A DNA stretch of 64,000 nucleotides from Limnephilus marmoratus (Eukaryota > Arthropoda > Insecta > Trichoptera > Limnephilidae), in NCBI GenBank assembly GCA_917880885.1, contig OU862933.1, forward strand, positions 13,412,564-13,476,563, given 5' to 3'. Positions 58,201 through 64,000 of the stretch are shown piece by piece (the stretch's first letter is position 1; the number at the start of each line of letters is the position of its first letter). The notes under the pieces are model-generated. The model did no database searches. It was not told the DNA's origin and saw only the letters and a list, made by a program, of their open reading frames with translations. A program made the position numbers and the translations under genes.

Positions 58201-60115
58201 AATTTATATCAATGATATTTCGCAATTAATTTTAAATGGTGAAATCTTTTTATATGGGATGGTCCGACGCTCTGTGGGGAACCCGCTTGCACAGCGCGGG
58301 TGTAAACTGTGCGACCTAAAGTTTAAGTTTAGACTTACGGATTTCAATACTTCGTTTGTGTGAAAGCACTATGAAACCAATACATGATTTTACTTCAATG
58401 GCAAGCCAGAGATGATACAGCAATTTTCTATTGGGGTAAAGATTTAGATATCTTACTAGAAAATGCACAAACAGATCTAGAAAAAATCAACAGTTGGCTC
58501 CAATCAAATGTTTTAACAATGAATGTTAAAAAAACAGGATACATGATCTTAAGCTCAACCCGTAAAATAATTCCTCCTCATGTACCCTTAAAAATTGAAA
58601 ACAATGACTTGCAAAACCTAATCCAGGAAAAATATCTTGGGCTGTGCATTGATCAGCATTTGACATTTAAACAACACATACAAGGTATTAAAGATAAAAT
58701 CATCCCATTAATTAGCGTATTTAGCCGGCTGTCATATCTGTTGCCAAATAAATTAAAAGTAGGTTTATATTATAGTCTAGTACACTCACACTTAAATTAT
58801 TTGATTGAAATCTGGGGAAACGCATGTGAAACACACATAAATGAATTACAGGTAATACAAAACAAGGTCATCAAAAAACTATTTAATTACAAGCCCAGAA
58901 CATCCACAAAAAATTATATACGGAAACAAACATCCACAAAAAAATTATTAAGAAAACTATATGAATACAATACATGTCTCCTTATATACAAAATACAAAA
59001 TAATCTTGTACACACAAACACAGAATTCATTAAAACGTCCCAAGTACATAAACACTTAACACGACAACGCGATAACATCCATTTAAATACCATCCACACT
59101 AACTATGGTAAACAATCCATTGGCTACGAGGGGGGCAACTTATATAATTGCCTCCCAAATGACATGAAAAACGAAAAGAAGCTGGGTAAATTTAAAAAAC
59201 AATTATTTAAATTTATTCTTGATAAACAAAATAATGAAATAGAATAGTGCTGTATTGAAATATTTATTTTATCTTAATGTGTATAATTATTTCTAGTTTT
59301 TTTTTTTTTTTTTTTTTACATGAGCTCCACACAGGAGACCCTGAGAAAAATAATTTCCCTCAGGGCCTATGTCATCTTTGGGGATGCTGTGTGGAGGGTT
59401 TTTTTAAGGAAAGGAAGGAGAGGAGGGTTCTGGGAAGGAAAAGGGTTTAAGGGGTGGGTAGGAATCTGGGGTTCAGTATGTCCTGGTCATCCGCCTCTAA
59501 GACCTAGACAAACCTCACCCCATGAACCCGGGCACCCCTGCTAAATCACCAAACGTAGCGAACCACTTGGGGTGACCTATGGCAGAGGTGTTGGTTATCC
59601 AATAAAGGTTCCCGGGGCGGCGGTACCCATTCCCGCCTCCCAAATTAAATGATTTAAAATGTAATTTTCTTTTAACTGGAATAAAAAAAAAAACACACAC
59701 ACACAGAATATGTATACAGAATGTGTGTAATCAGGTGTATTACCTACCATTCTATTAATCATTCATACGTCAATGTTCATAGCCCATCTCCCTTATTCTT
59801 TATCGAAAGACAAAACAGGACCGACGTTTGCAAACCAGATTTTTTGAAATGTTGAGCTGTTTTGCGTTCTTTCCAATAATCCAGGATTAAAAATTGACCT
59901 AATACCTACCATATTATGGACTAAATTTCTTTTAATGTGTTTCAGGAAACCGGTTCGCCTTGATGGAAACCAAGATCATCATGTTCTACCTGCTCGCCAA
60001 CTTTGAGATTGTTCAAACACCCAAGACAGAAATACCCCTGAAGATTAAAAGTCATACATTTAACCTACACGGCCTCAATGGCACCTGGGTGGGGTTAAAG
60101 AGGCGACAAAAATAA
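36975..60115 (+). CDS. Cytochrome P450 gene 2 (CYP3 clan, CYP9-like), nine coding exons
   Basis: Paralogue of the upstream P450 with the same expected role as an ER-anchored mono-oxygenase. Joined exons: 36975-37201, 46310-46476, 46632-46769, 50120-50325, 50624-50852, 52781-53002, 53316-53410, 53758-53926, 59946-60115 (1623 nt, 540 aa plus stop). Seen: anchor MFLWTFSWLDVVLFLLA, hinge KPYPYVGN, VKDFDHFTDH, C-helix WHNMR, DMIHLL, I-helix AGYETTST, ETLR, PERF, haem loop FGIGPRSCVG. Exons 4 to 9 have exactly the lengths of the gene 1 exons. Exons 1 to 3 differ only by whole codons, mostly around FTDH and after the C-helix. Introns are far longer because of TE insertions: 9.1 kb for intron 1, 6.0 kb for intron 8. 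No stop or frameshift was seen, so I infer a working gene. Confidence 0.93.
37940..40800 (-). pseudogene. hAT transposase (ZMYM1/DUF4371-type), broken
   Basis: Minus strand, N to C: RLIDIVLFTGRQGIAYRGDK, NHGNFLELVMLVANYD, then GIATSNIIACSFDGVNNMKG and LIYTLCMAHVLNLVVADSA (catalytic core). A nested 0.9-kb element interrupts it, after which LQKIGATRWWSKHKALSSI continues. The core motifs match hAT transposases of the ZMYM1/repressor-of-kinase-inhibitor type. Stops and shifts make it non-functional. Confidence 0.88.
38734..39642. mobile_element. Nested hAT-like non-autonomous element
   Basis: 8-bp duplication GTGAGCAG (38726-38733, 39643-39650); imperfect ends TAGCGATGTGTCAGTTC and complement of TAGAGGTGGGTAAGTTC. 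It splits the host transposase between the two halves. Contains a 41-nt palindrome at 39351-39391. Confidence 0.88.
41391..41888. other. Intron 1 of P450 gene 2, no element resolved
   Basis: Ordinary AT-rich sequence between hAT 5 and the family H copy; nothing recognised. Confidence 0.5.
41889..42228 (-). mobile_element. Family H element, copy 2
   Basis: Ends GGTTTAAACCAAAGATATT and AATATCTTTGGTTTAAACC (19-bp inverted repeats); interior is the inverted counterpart of 30011-30326. Confidence 0.75.
42541..43264. mobile_element. Candidate MITE
   Basis: Imperfect inverted ends GACCCCTTAAGAGCG and complement (CTCTTAATGGGGTC). No coding, TSD unclear. The flanks 42229-42540 and 43265-43890 hold nothing recognised. 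Confidence 0.45.
43892..44364 (+). mobile_element. Family F SINE-like repeat, longest copy
   Basis: Starts TTTGGGAGGCGGGTATGGGT; includes ATTGGATAACCAACACCTC and GCATCCCCAAATATGACAT; ends with CTCCTGTGTGGAGCTAATGC and an A run. Directly followed by a tRNA-like head. Confidence 0.8.
44370..44441 (+). mobile_element. tRNA-derived SINE head
   Basis: A box TGGCCGAGTGG perfect; B-box region GTGGTCGATTCCC lacks one base of the consensus. Directly follows a family F copy, so the family may be dimeric or the two simply adjacent. Confidence 0.55.
44442..44934. other. Intron 1 sequence
   Basis: First part shares TGTTTCRTTTAGATTTATKAG with 34710-34745; otherwise nothing recognised. Confidence 0.45.
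44935..45651. mobile_element. Family G foldback, copy 2
   Basis: Arms of about 260 bp, nearly perfect inverted copies: TATCGGTTCGGACTGGCC to GCCGACTTCGTGGGATA and complement. The centre has a repeated ATCACAAACCATGTTACACA. No ORF of interest. Confidence 0.88.
45652..46309 (+). other. End of intron 1 of P450 gene 2
   Basis: AT-rich; short ORFs at 45661-46031 have no recognisable motif. Confidence 0.55.
46310..46476 (+). CDS. P450 gene 2, coding exon 2
   Basis: Acceptor TTTTCAG, donor GTATAA. Encodes VFGIYNFTGPALVVND to FSMRG; two codons longer than in gene 1 just after FTDH. Confidence 0.9.
46632..46769 (+). CDS. P450 gene 2, coding exon 3
   Basis: Acceptor TTTTCAG followed by a G run; WHNMR (WxxxR) and LSPAFTGSKM. 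Donor GTGAGA. Two codons shorter than in gene 1. Confidence 0.89.
46951..46985 (-). repeat. PLE-type terminal motif relic
   Basis: Minus strand reads CTGAAGAAGTCAGC, then GGACGAAACATGTCGG, resembling hammerhead-bearing PLE terminal repeats (CTGANGA with GAAAC). Short and isolated in intron 3. Confidence 0.4.
47141..49677. mobile_element. hAT transposon 6, non-autonomous, with tandem array
   Basis: Ends CAGTGGCGGACTAAG / CTTAGTCCGCCACTG with an 8-bp duplication ATTATATT (47133-47140, 49678-49685). Long inner arms (47180-47640 and 48905-49620) are partly inverted copies. No transposase. The centre is a GGGGCCCC-rich tandem array. In P450 gene 2 intron 3. Confidence 0.93.
47643..48905 (+). repeat. 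Higher-order tandem array, GGGGCCCC-rich
   Basis: Units start with CAGGGCCGGCTTAAACATGT-like sequence at about 47643, 47758, 47949, 48099, 48290, 48441, 48572, 48702 and 48832. Spacing is 115, 191, 150, 191, 151, 131, 130, 130: a 341-bp higher-order pair duplicated, then three 130-bp units. Confidence 0.85.
49686..50119 (+). other. End of intron 3 of P450 gene 2
   Basis: No element recognised; includes TAGGTAGGTACCTACC, a short palindrome. Confidence 0.5.
50120..50325 (+). CDS. P450 gene 2, coding exon 4
   Basis: Encodes YMEIEVKDLMSKLTNDII to TVMFPRLRK. Acceptor TTGTCAG, donor GTTGGT. Confidence 0.92.
50326..50623 (+). other. Intron 4 of P450 gene 2
   Basis: Nothing recognised. Confidence 0.5.
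50624..50852 (+). CDS. P450 gene 2, coding exon 5
   Basis: Acceptor ATTTTAG, donor GTTGGG. Encodes SGLIRRDMIHLLMLAMKG and the linker before the I-helix. Confidence 0.92.
51306..51385 (-). mobile_element. tRNA-derived SINE head
   Basis: Minus strand: GAGGTGTTCGAGGGGTAAGG (A-box-like) and ATCGAATCCCGGC (B-box-like) at tRNA-like spacing. In P450 gene 2 intron 5. Confidence 0.45.
51671..51910. mobile_element. Family I MITE, copy 2
   Basis: Inverted arms TTAATCATTGAAGAC ... GCCCTCAAACGAAAATGTG and diverged complement; resembles 25422-25645. Confidence 0.55.
52018..52754 (+). mobile_element. P-element-like non-autonomous transposon
   Basis: 26-bp perfect terminal inverted repeats starting CATAGACATATGAATATT, with an 8-bp duplication GTTAGATA (52010-52017, 52755-52762). 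P elements make 8-bp duplications and begin CATG/CATA-type. The single recognisable coding stretch is a THAP finger. It lies 18 bp upstream of exon 6 of P450 gene 2. Confidence 0.85.
52204..52300 (+). pseudogene. THAP zinc-finger N-terminal half
   Basis: Frame 52027-52413 contains ACVLKTCKNRSEKENK and NCHITFHR, matching the start of the THAP (C2CH) DNA-binding domain of P-element transposases. The second half of the finger and the catalytic domain are absent. Confidence 0.7.
52781..53002 (+). CDS. P450 gene 2, coding exon 6 (I-helix)
   Basis: Encodes WTDDEITAQAVIFLF, AGYETTST and LSFMCYELANT. The acceptor CTTACAG lies only 18 nt after the target-site duplication of a P-like transposon remnant. 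Donor GTTGGT. Confidence 0.94.
53316..53410 (+). CDS. P450 gene 2, coding exon 7 (K-helix)
   Basis: ETLRLWPPGG (ExxR). Acceptor TTTTCAG, donor GTAAGC. Confidence 0.92.
53411..53757 (+). other. Intron 7 of P450 gene 2
   Basis: No element recognised. Intron 6 (53003-53315) likewise, apart from sequence shared with gene 1 intron 6 after the donor. Confidence 0.5.
53758..53926 (+). CDS. P450 gene 2, coding exon 8 (PERF and haem loop)
   Basis: VWIPISAIHRDSQYY, PERF, LPFGIGPRSCVG. Acceptor TTTTCAG, donor GTATGG. Confidence 0.94.
54207..54292. mobile_element. Family E MITE, copy 2 (86 bp)
   Basis: GGGGGCATACATTAATTACG and complement-like TTAATTGATGTTTGCCCCC. 53927-54206 before it shows nothing. 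Confidence 0.75.
54640..55259 (-). pseudogene. hAT transposase fragment (DUF4371/ZMYM1-type)
   Basis: Minus strand: LQSETINMYACVSHIKGIIS, VPRIVSRQQHWSNYLAETPC, SLISALEQRFGDQNLPAF; then in other frames AELCYKKWQNKGM and a degraded C-terminus ending STLRRVKT. The upstream part is cut by the family F insertion. Confidence 0.8.
55260..55605 (+). mobile_element. Family F SINE-like repeat
   Basis: ATTTGGAAGGCAGGAATGGG to CTGTATGGAGCTCATGT plus an A tail. Inserted in the hAT 7 transposase. Confidence 0.8.
55706..56425 (-). pseudogene. RTE-like LINE C-terminus with TTAG-type tail
   Basis: Minus strand: EQVDEFVYLGSVFTRDGKAD, TLMYGSETWNWQRKDESKLN, SLRRMCGKTMYDRVRN, then SSVRRIYDANVNGRRSRGRP and DRVVWRSVLSAYPC. 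This is the post-RT part of RTE-like endonuclease-reverse transcriptases. It ends in TTAG/GTTA repeats (55706-55740), a simple 3' tail typical of that group. Frameshifted near 56000. Confidence 0.82.
56800..59247 (+). pseudogene. Non-LTR retrotransposon (jockey/CR1/L2-like) ORF2, broken
   Basis: 5'-truncated: only the last endonuclease motif ISDHNILLLDV remains. Then NYRPISILPILSKNFE, FDLQKAFDTVSHDILLKKLE, YGVPQGSILGPLLFQIYIND, then a roughly 150-bp insert exactly at the YADD motif. It resumes at DDTAIFYWGKDLDILLENA, KYLGLCIDQHLTFKQHI, and the tail GKFKKQLFKFIL with a stop at 59247. Frameshifts near 57315 and 57890. Inactive. In P450 gene 2 intron 8. Confidence 0.9.
58259..58408. repeat. Unidentified insert inside LINE catalytic motif
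   Basis: GC-richer than its surroundings; contains GGTCCGACGCTCTGTGGGG and a CCCGC/GCGGG hairpin with GCACAG/CTGTGC pairing. It separates FLY from ADDTA. No recognised family. Confidence 0.55.
59297..59646 (-). mobile_element. Family F SINE-like repeat, inverted
   Basis: Minus strand element from GGGAGGCGGGAATGGGTACC to GGAGCTCATGT with a poly-A tail (T run at 59297-59318). Abuts the 3' end of the LINE. Confidence 0.85.
59946..60115 (+). CDS. P450 gene 2, last coding exon
   Basis: NRFALMETKIIMF to TWVGLKRRQK and stop TAA. AATAAA overlaps the stop, and a further AATAAA lies at about 60132, which is a plausible polyadenylation signal. About 88 percent identical by eye to the gene 1 exon. Confidence 0.92.
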
Positions 60116-60439
60116 ATTTAAGAACAATTTGTAATAAAATGATTAATGTTTTATTAACAATAATAAAAAATATTTAGACCAGCAATGAATGAAGATACCT
60201 TCCATTATTATTTTTGTAAATGAACAATTTATTCTGATCGAACGGCAACCTGAGAAGCTTGAGTGTTCGCGTCTTTTTAAGGCCTATCCGCACACAACAG
60301 TGCCGGCACGTGACCGACAGTTCCGTACCGTACAGTACCGTGACGTGCTATTCGTACATGTCAGTACCGACACGACGCGACGACGCGCGCAGTGATTAGT
60401 TGGCACTCTAGACTCTGCGTAGCAGTTTCATGTGCTAAA

Positions 60440-60668
60440 ATGCCTCGATATTCAAGATCACAATTAGCAGCGATTGCTTTAATATTAGATGAAGACGAAA
60501 TGTATGTGAGAAGAAGGCATTGGGTTCATAATACGTGGAGGAAAAGAGAAGAAGAAGGAGAATTCACCACCCTATATAAACATCTGATAGATGATGAATC
60601 AAAGTTTTTTTGAGTATTTCAGGATGTCAAAACATTGTTTCGACATACTTTTATCTAAACTAAAATTA
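60440..60668 (+). pseudogene. PIF/Harbinger transposase N-terminus
   Basis: MPRYSRSQLAAIALILDEDE, RRRHWVHNTWRKREEEGEF, TLYKHLIDDESKFF match the start of ALP1/HARBI1-like transposases. One extra T at about 60605-60611 shifts the frame; the other frame continues EYFRMSKHCFDILLSKLK. No catalytic residues remain. Confidence 0.75.
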
Positions 60669-60723
60669 TTATATTTATAATTAAATTATTTAATTATAAT
60701 AAAAAAATTATTATAATTTATCT

Positions 60724-60880
60724 CTTTTTACGCCCAATATTGTTCCATAAGTTTGCTTTAAAATTAAAGTCCATGTATTTTCTATGTGAAAGGTCATAAA
60801 TTGCATGATATACACGGACCAATTCAATCAACTTTTCGTGGTCCTTCTTGAAACACTGCGACCGTGTCAAGCAAAATATT
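60724..60880 (-). pseudogene. MADF-domain protein fragment of Harbinger
   Basis: Minus strand, third frame: FKKDHEKLIELVRVYHAIYD, LSHRKYMDFNFKANLWNNIG. This resembles the MADF DNA-binding domain (LIELV...YDLSH...Y....LW..IG). Known Harbinger elements carry such a second gene. No ATG seen; truncated. Confidence 0.65.
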
Positions 60881-61114
60881 GTCCGCTAGAAATTCACGGC
60901 GAGCGTCGGCGCAGCACTGACATCACTGAACGTCACTGTCACTGACGAATACGGATAGCGTCGTACAAAATGTATGCCACAATATCATTTTTCACTGACA
61001 CTGATGGATACGTTACTGATCGGCACGTGTCGGCACTGTGCCGGCACTGTTGTGTGCGGATAGGCCTTAGCGACTTCAAAAAGGAGGAGGCCGAATCTCT
61101 TAATTTGACCGTAA

Positions 61115-61510
61115 CATCGTTATTTATTTATTTACGGACAAATAGTCCAATTAACAATATAACAATAACACGAATAGAAAAAAAAGAGAGATCACAATGA
61201 AAGGAGATTACATATAGATGAAGAACATTGACAAAATACATATAATATAAAAGTACATAGAGAAGATAACAATAAGTAGCTTGAAGATGGATTTAAAAAG
61301 ACTTTAAAAAACCAAAAACCGCATTGCGTAACGACTGCCGAAAGTCATTTAGGCTTACACCAAAAAATTCAATGCTTTGATTTGTGTTGACTAGTCTCGA
61401 CATTCTGGATAAAGGAGAATGATATCCATAATTAGTAGAATGTTGATTGAGGAACAGCAATTCATTATTTCGGAGTCTACGGTCAAATTATGTTTGTCTC
61501 ATATGAAGAA
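61115..61510 (-). pseudogene. LINE C-terminal fragment with AAAT tail
   Basis: Minus strand: RNNELLFLNQHSTNYGYHSP, LSRMSRLVNTNQ, LNDFRQSLRNAVFGFLKSF then stop, typical of jockey/CR1-like C-termini. The 3' tail is TAAATAAATAAA (61119-61135). Confidence 0.7.
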
Positions 61511-61570
61511 TATGAGATGAATATATGAGCAGAACGTTTAGTAGGTCTACCCATGTTCAGACAAATTAGT

Positions 61571-62440
61571 GAACTTCAGATTCACTAAAAATCAAAAAAT
61601 AAATAAAAATTTTAACAAAACGAAAAAACGACTTAAAAAAATGCACTAAAAAGTAAAAAAATAATTTCGTATTCTTCTACAACTTAATAATCAACTTACT
61701 TTTTCTATTCATCAATATGTAGGTACGATTGTTATTTTTGGAGTCGGTGTCAGCAAAGGTACCCGGCCCGGCGGCGGCGTGTTCACTTGACAGGGAGGCG
61801 TCTACTAATATCTACAGGAATTCCAAAAACTGAAAAAATCGAACTAATATCTATGAGAACCAAAGTGTTGACGAATATCTACAGCACTGGCAGAGGTTGG
61901 ATTTGCAATTATGTATAGCAAATTGGAATAACGTAATATTGCGGATGCAGTTTAAAAAACTTAATTTATGTAAGTATGTATGTAAAAATCCCTAATATCG
62001 GACTATTGGACACATTAATCTGATTAGTCCAACCTACGTTCTGTAGATATTAGTCAACACTAGGACCGTCATAGATATTCGTCCGACCTTAGCTCTGTAG
62101 ATATTAGTCAACACTCTGAAGTTCGTAGATATTAGTTCAACATATGAGCTGTATATATTCGTCCGACATACATGCTGTAGATATTAGTATCTGGATTCCT
62201 TGACAGCTCCCCTCCCGCCTCTCGCCTCGTCAAGTCGCTCGTGCGACACAAGCACATCTCACCTATAACTATGTATGTAGTTACAAACCTAAATTGGCTG
62301 ACACCGACTACAAAAATAACAATCGTACCTACATATTGATGAATAGAAAAAGTAAGTTGATTATTAAGTTGTAGAAGAATACGAAATTATTTTTTTACTT
62401 TTAGTGCATTTTTTGAAGACGTTTTTTCGTTTTGTTAAAA
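61571..62440. mobile_element. Family B foldback, copy 2 (interrupted)
   Basis: Arms CGACTTAAAAAAATGCACTA ... GGAGTCGGTGTCAGC and complement. Contains the family A MITE at 61794-62198. Copy 1 is 3328-3777. Confidence 0.8.
61794..62198 (+). mobile_element. Family A MITE, copy 3
   Basis: Flanked by CTTGACAG at 61786-61793 and 62199-62206. Inserted into a family B foldback whose other copy (3328-3777) shows the uninterrupted site, which fixes the element ends. Confidence 0.9.
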
Positions 62441-62614
62441 TTTTTGTTTATAAATAATATAGTGTCCGAAAACATTGGAAACTGGCAAATTTACATGTCA
62501 CAAAGAAACCAAAAAAAAAACAGATAAGTTTTAAGATTTTCACGGCCAGAAGCATTTTCGTTATATGTTTTTGGGGTGTTGTGCCGTGTTGCGCTACCTC
62601 CTTCTTTAGCCAAC

Positions 62615-62646
62615 GTTTCGGACATCGTTGCAGTGTCCATCATCAG
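62615..62646 (-). ncRNA. Hammerhead-ribozyme-like core in PLE copy 3
   Basis: Minus strand: CTGATGA, GGACA/TGTCC stem with changed loop, GAAAC. Confidence 0.42.
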
Positions 62647-62740
62647 GGCAGATCCGGCAGATCCGGTAGATGTGTAATTTTTAGTCGTGAAGTGTGTGCT
62701 TATTTACTTCGAAGCGATACCGTGTCGCCAGCAGCACTAG

Positions 62741-63150
62741 CTTTCACCAGTACAAAATACTCGTGACAAGCAGTGGCGTCATCGCCGCGGAACGGAATAG
62801 AAAGTTCATTAAAACGTGGTATTTATGCTAGCCAGGGGCAAGTCCGTTTGCGAGATGCCGACGGAAGTGGCTCCATCTCTTAATGAAATCTAAAATTAGA
62901 AATCACAGTGGTAAGAATTTAGGAAAAAATAAAATTACAATTGTTAACTTTCACCAGTACAAAATAATCGTGACAAGCAGTGGCGTCGTCGCCGCGGAAC
63001 GGAATAGAAAGTTCATTAAAACGTGGTATTTATGCTAGTCAGGGGCAAGTCCGTTTGCGAGATGCCGACCGAAGTGGCTCCATCTCTTAATGAATTCTAA
63101 AATTAGAAATCATGATGGTAAGAATTTAAGAAATAGAATTACAATGGTTA
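62741..63150. repeat. Tandem duplication, 207-bp period
   Basis: Units 62741-62947 and 62948-63150 share CTTTCACCAGTACAAAATA, GACAAGCAGTGGCGTC and AAGTGGCTCCATCTCTTAAT. Over 90 percent identical by eye. Confidence 0.9.
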
Positions 63151-63353
63151 AAGCGAATTTAGTCAATATAAATCAAAATGGTTTACCACGAGCTCGCATT
63201 ACTATATACTTAGACATGGTTTTTTAGCTCTATTAATAATAAATGAATTTTACTAGAATTAGAATTACACTGGTTAAAGCGAATTTAGTCAATATAAAGT
63301 TATAACACAAAAAAAAAAAAAATGGTTTACCACGAGCTGGCCTTACTGTATAC

Positions 63354-63900
63354 TTAGACATGTTTTTTGCGTTTAGCTTTGGTGTAGCCGTCAATCACCG
63401 GATACCAAGAGCTATTGAGCTTAGCTCCGTCGTCTCTATTAATATTGAAAGGATTTTTGTAGATTTCAATTGCCTCCGTAATTAGGCGTGCTCTATAAGT
63501 TTTAGGTCTTCCCAAGACCTCAGGAACAAATCCAAAATAATGGCCGGTTTCGATTAAGTGCTCAGCGATTGCCGATTTATCAGGGTGGCCGAGTTTGCAA
63601 GCACGAAAGTGTTCTGCTATCCTTTTGGAGATCGTCCTCTCTGTTTGGCCTACATAAACCTTGTCACATCCGGAACAGCTGAGTTTATACACTCCATCTG
63701 CTTCCAGAGGAAACTTAGTCTTGGCAGACCTCAGTAGGTCTTGAATTTTAGTTGTGGCACCGAAGACAGTCTTGATGCTATCTTTTCTCAACAGCCTGGC
63801 GATTCTGTCTGTCACCGAAGACAGTCTTGATGCTATCTTTTCTCAACAGCCTGGCGATTCTGTCTGTCACATTGTGAACGTAAGGCAGGAAAGCGCAGCC
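63354..63900 (-). pseudogene. PLE protein C-terminus with GIY-YIG (copy 3)
   Basis: Minus strand: VTDRIARLLRKDSIKTVFG, YKLSCSGCDKVYVGQTERTI, SAIAEHLIETGHYFGF, EAIEIYKNPFNINRD. A 55-bp tandem duplication (63758-63812, 63813-63867) shifts the frame near VTDRIARLL. Reverse transcriptase not in the window. Confidence 0.87.
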
Positions 63901-64000
63901 TTTTAACTCTTGTTTAGCTCTGTCTTGCTTTAACCAGTGTAATTCTAATTCTAGTAAAATTCATTTATTATTAATAGAGCTAAAAAACCATGTCTAAGTA

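Larger units (their letters stand above)
60280..61066. mobile_element. Harbinger/PIF transposon, internally deleted
   Basis: Terminal inverted repeats of about 30 bp starting AGGCCTATCCGCACACAACA, with TTA on both sides (60277-60279, 61067-61069), as for PIF/Harbinger. Keeps the N-terminal part of the transposase on the plus strand and part of a MADF protein on the minus strand, the two-gene content of animal Harbinger elements; the middle is lost. Sits 165 bp after P450 gene 2. Confidence 0.88.
62541..64000 (-). mobile_element. Penelope-like element, copy 3 (runs off the window)
   Basis: Minus strand GIY-YIG tail followed by tandem 207-bp blocks and a terminal repeat with a hammerhead-like core. 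Short inverted arms 63207-63280 and 63927-64000 (74 bp, perfect or nearly so) bracket the coding part and probably continue past the window end. Confidence 0.8.

Noticed and set aside
36975..60115. P450 gene 2 as a pseudogene because of its many insertions
   Set aside because: All insertions are intronic, all nine exons keep frame, splice sites and catalytic motifs.

Overview
The window is arthropod, most likely insect, nuclear DNA. It is AT-rich and gene-poor, carries spliced genes with GT-AG introns, and is packed with nested transposable elements (Penelope-like, hAT, P-like, Harbinger and LINE relics, plus many MITEs and foldbacks). I cannot place the insect order from sequence alone. No viral, bacterial, rRNA or CRISPR sequence was recognised.

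The only host genes I can support are two tandem, same-strand cytochrome P450 genes. Each has nine coding exons with identical intron positions and phases. Gene 1 lies at 10255-25133 (539 aa deduced) and gene 2 at 36975-60115 (540 aa deduced). Both have an N-terminal membrane anchor, the C-helix WxxxR, the I-helix AGYExTS, ExxR, PERF and the haem-cysteine loop FGIGPRSCVG. Both also have a strong 3' splice site just upstream of the ATG, which suggests a non-coding first exon. They look like recent paralogues of the CYP3 clan, closest in my reading to CYP9-like enzymes (xenobiotic or endobiotic mono-oxygenases of the endoplasmic reticulum).

Layout. 1-10.2 kb: a MITE, a 5'-truncated Penelope-like element (PLE) with a target-site duplication, two hAT elements lying almost side by side, and a LINE fragment. 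10.2-25.1 kb: P450 gene 1; intron 1 holds a nested hAT carrying broken C2H2 zinc fingers, MITEs and a broken LINE, intron 3 holds another hAT, and intron 8 is a 30-bp minisatellite. 25-36.9 kb: intergenic, with a second PLE whose reverse transcriptase is split by a hairpin insertion, SINE-like repeats, a chimeric RTE-like LINE relic and MITEs. 37-60.1 kb: P450 gene 2; intron 1 holds a 4.1-kb hAT with another hAT inside it, intron 3 holds a hAT containing a higher-order tandem array, intron 5 holds a P-element-like THAP relic, and intron 8 holds a hAT remnant and a LINE. 60.2-64 kb: a shrunken Harbinger element keeping pieces of both of its genes, a LINE tail, a foldback with the third MITE copy inside it, and a third PLE fragment at the window edge.

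Apart from the P450 pair, nothing looks like a functioning gene; all the mobile-element ORFs seen are truncated or broken. The most informative signals are exact target-site duplications that define element ends, an empty/filled site pair within the window, and four hammerhead-ribozyme-like cores in the PLE terminal repeats.
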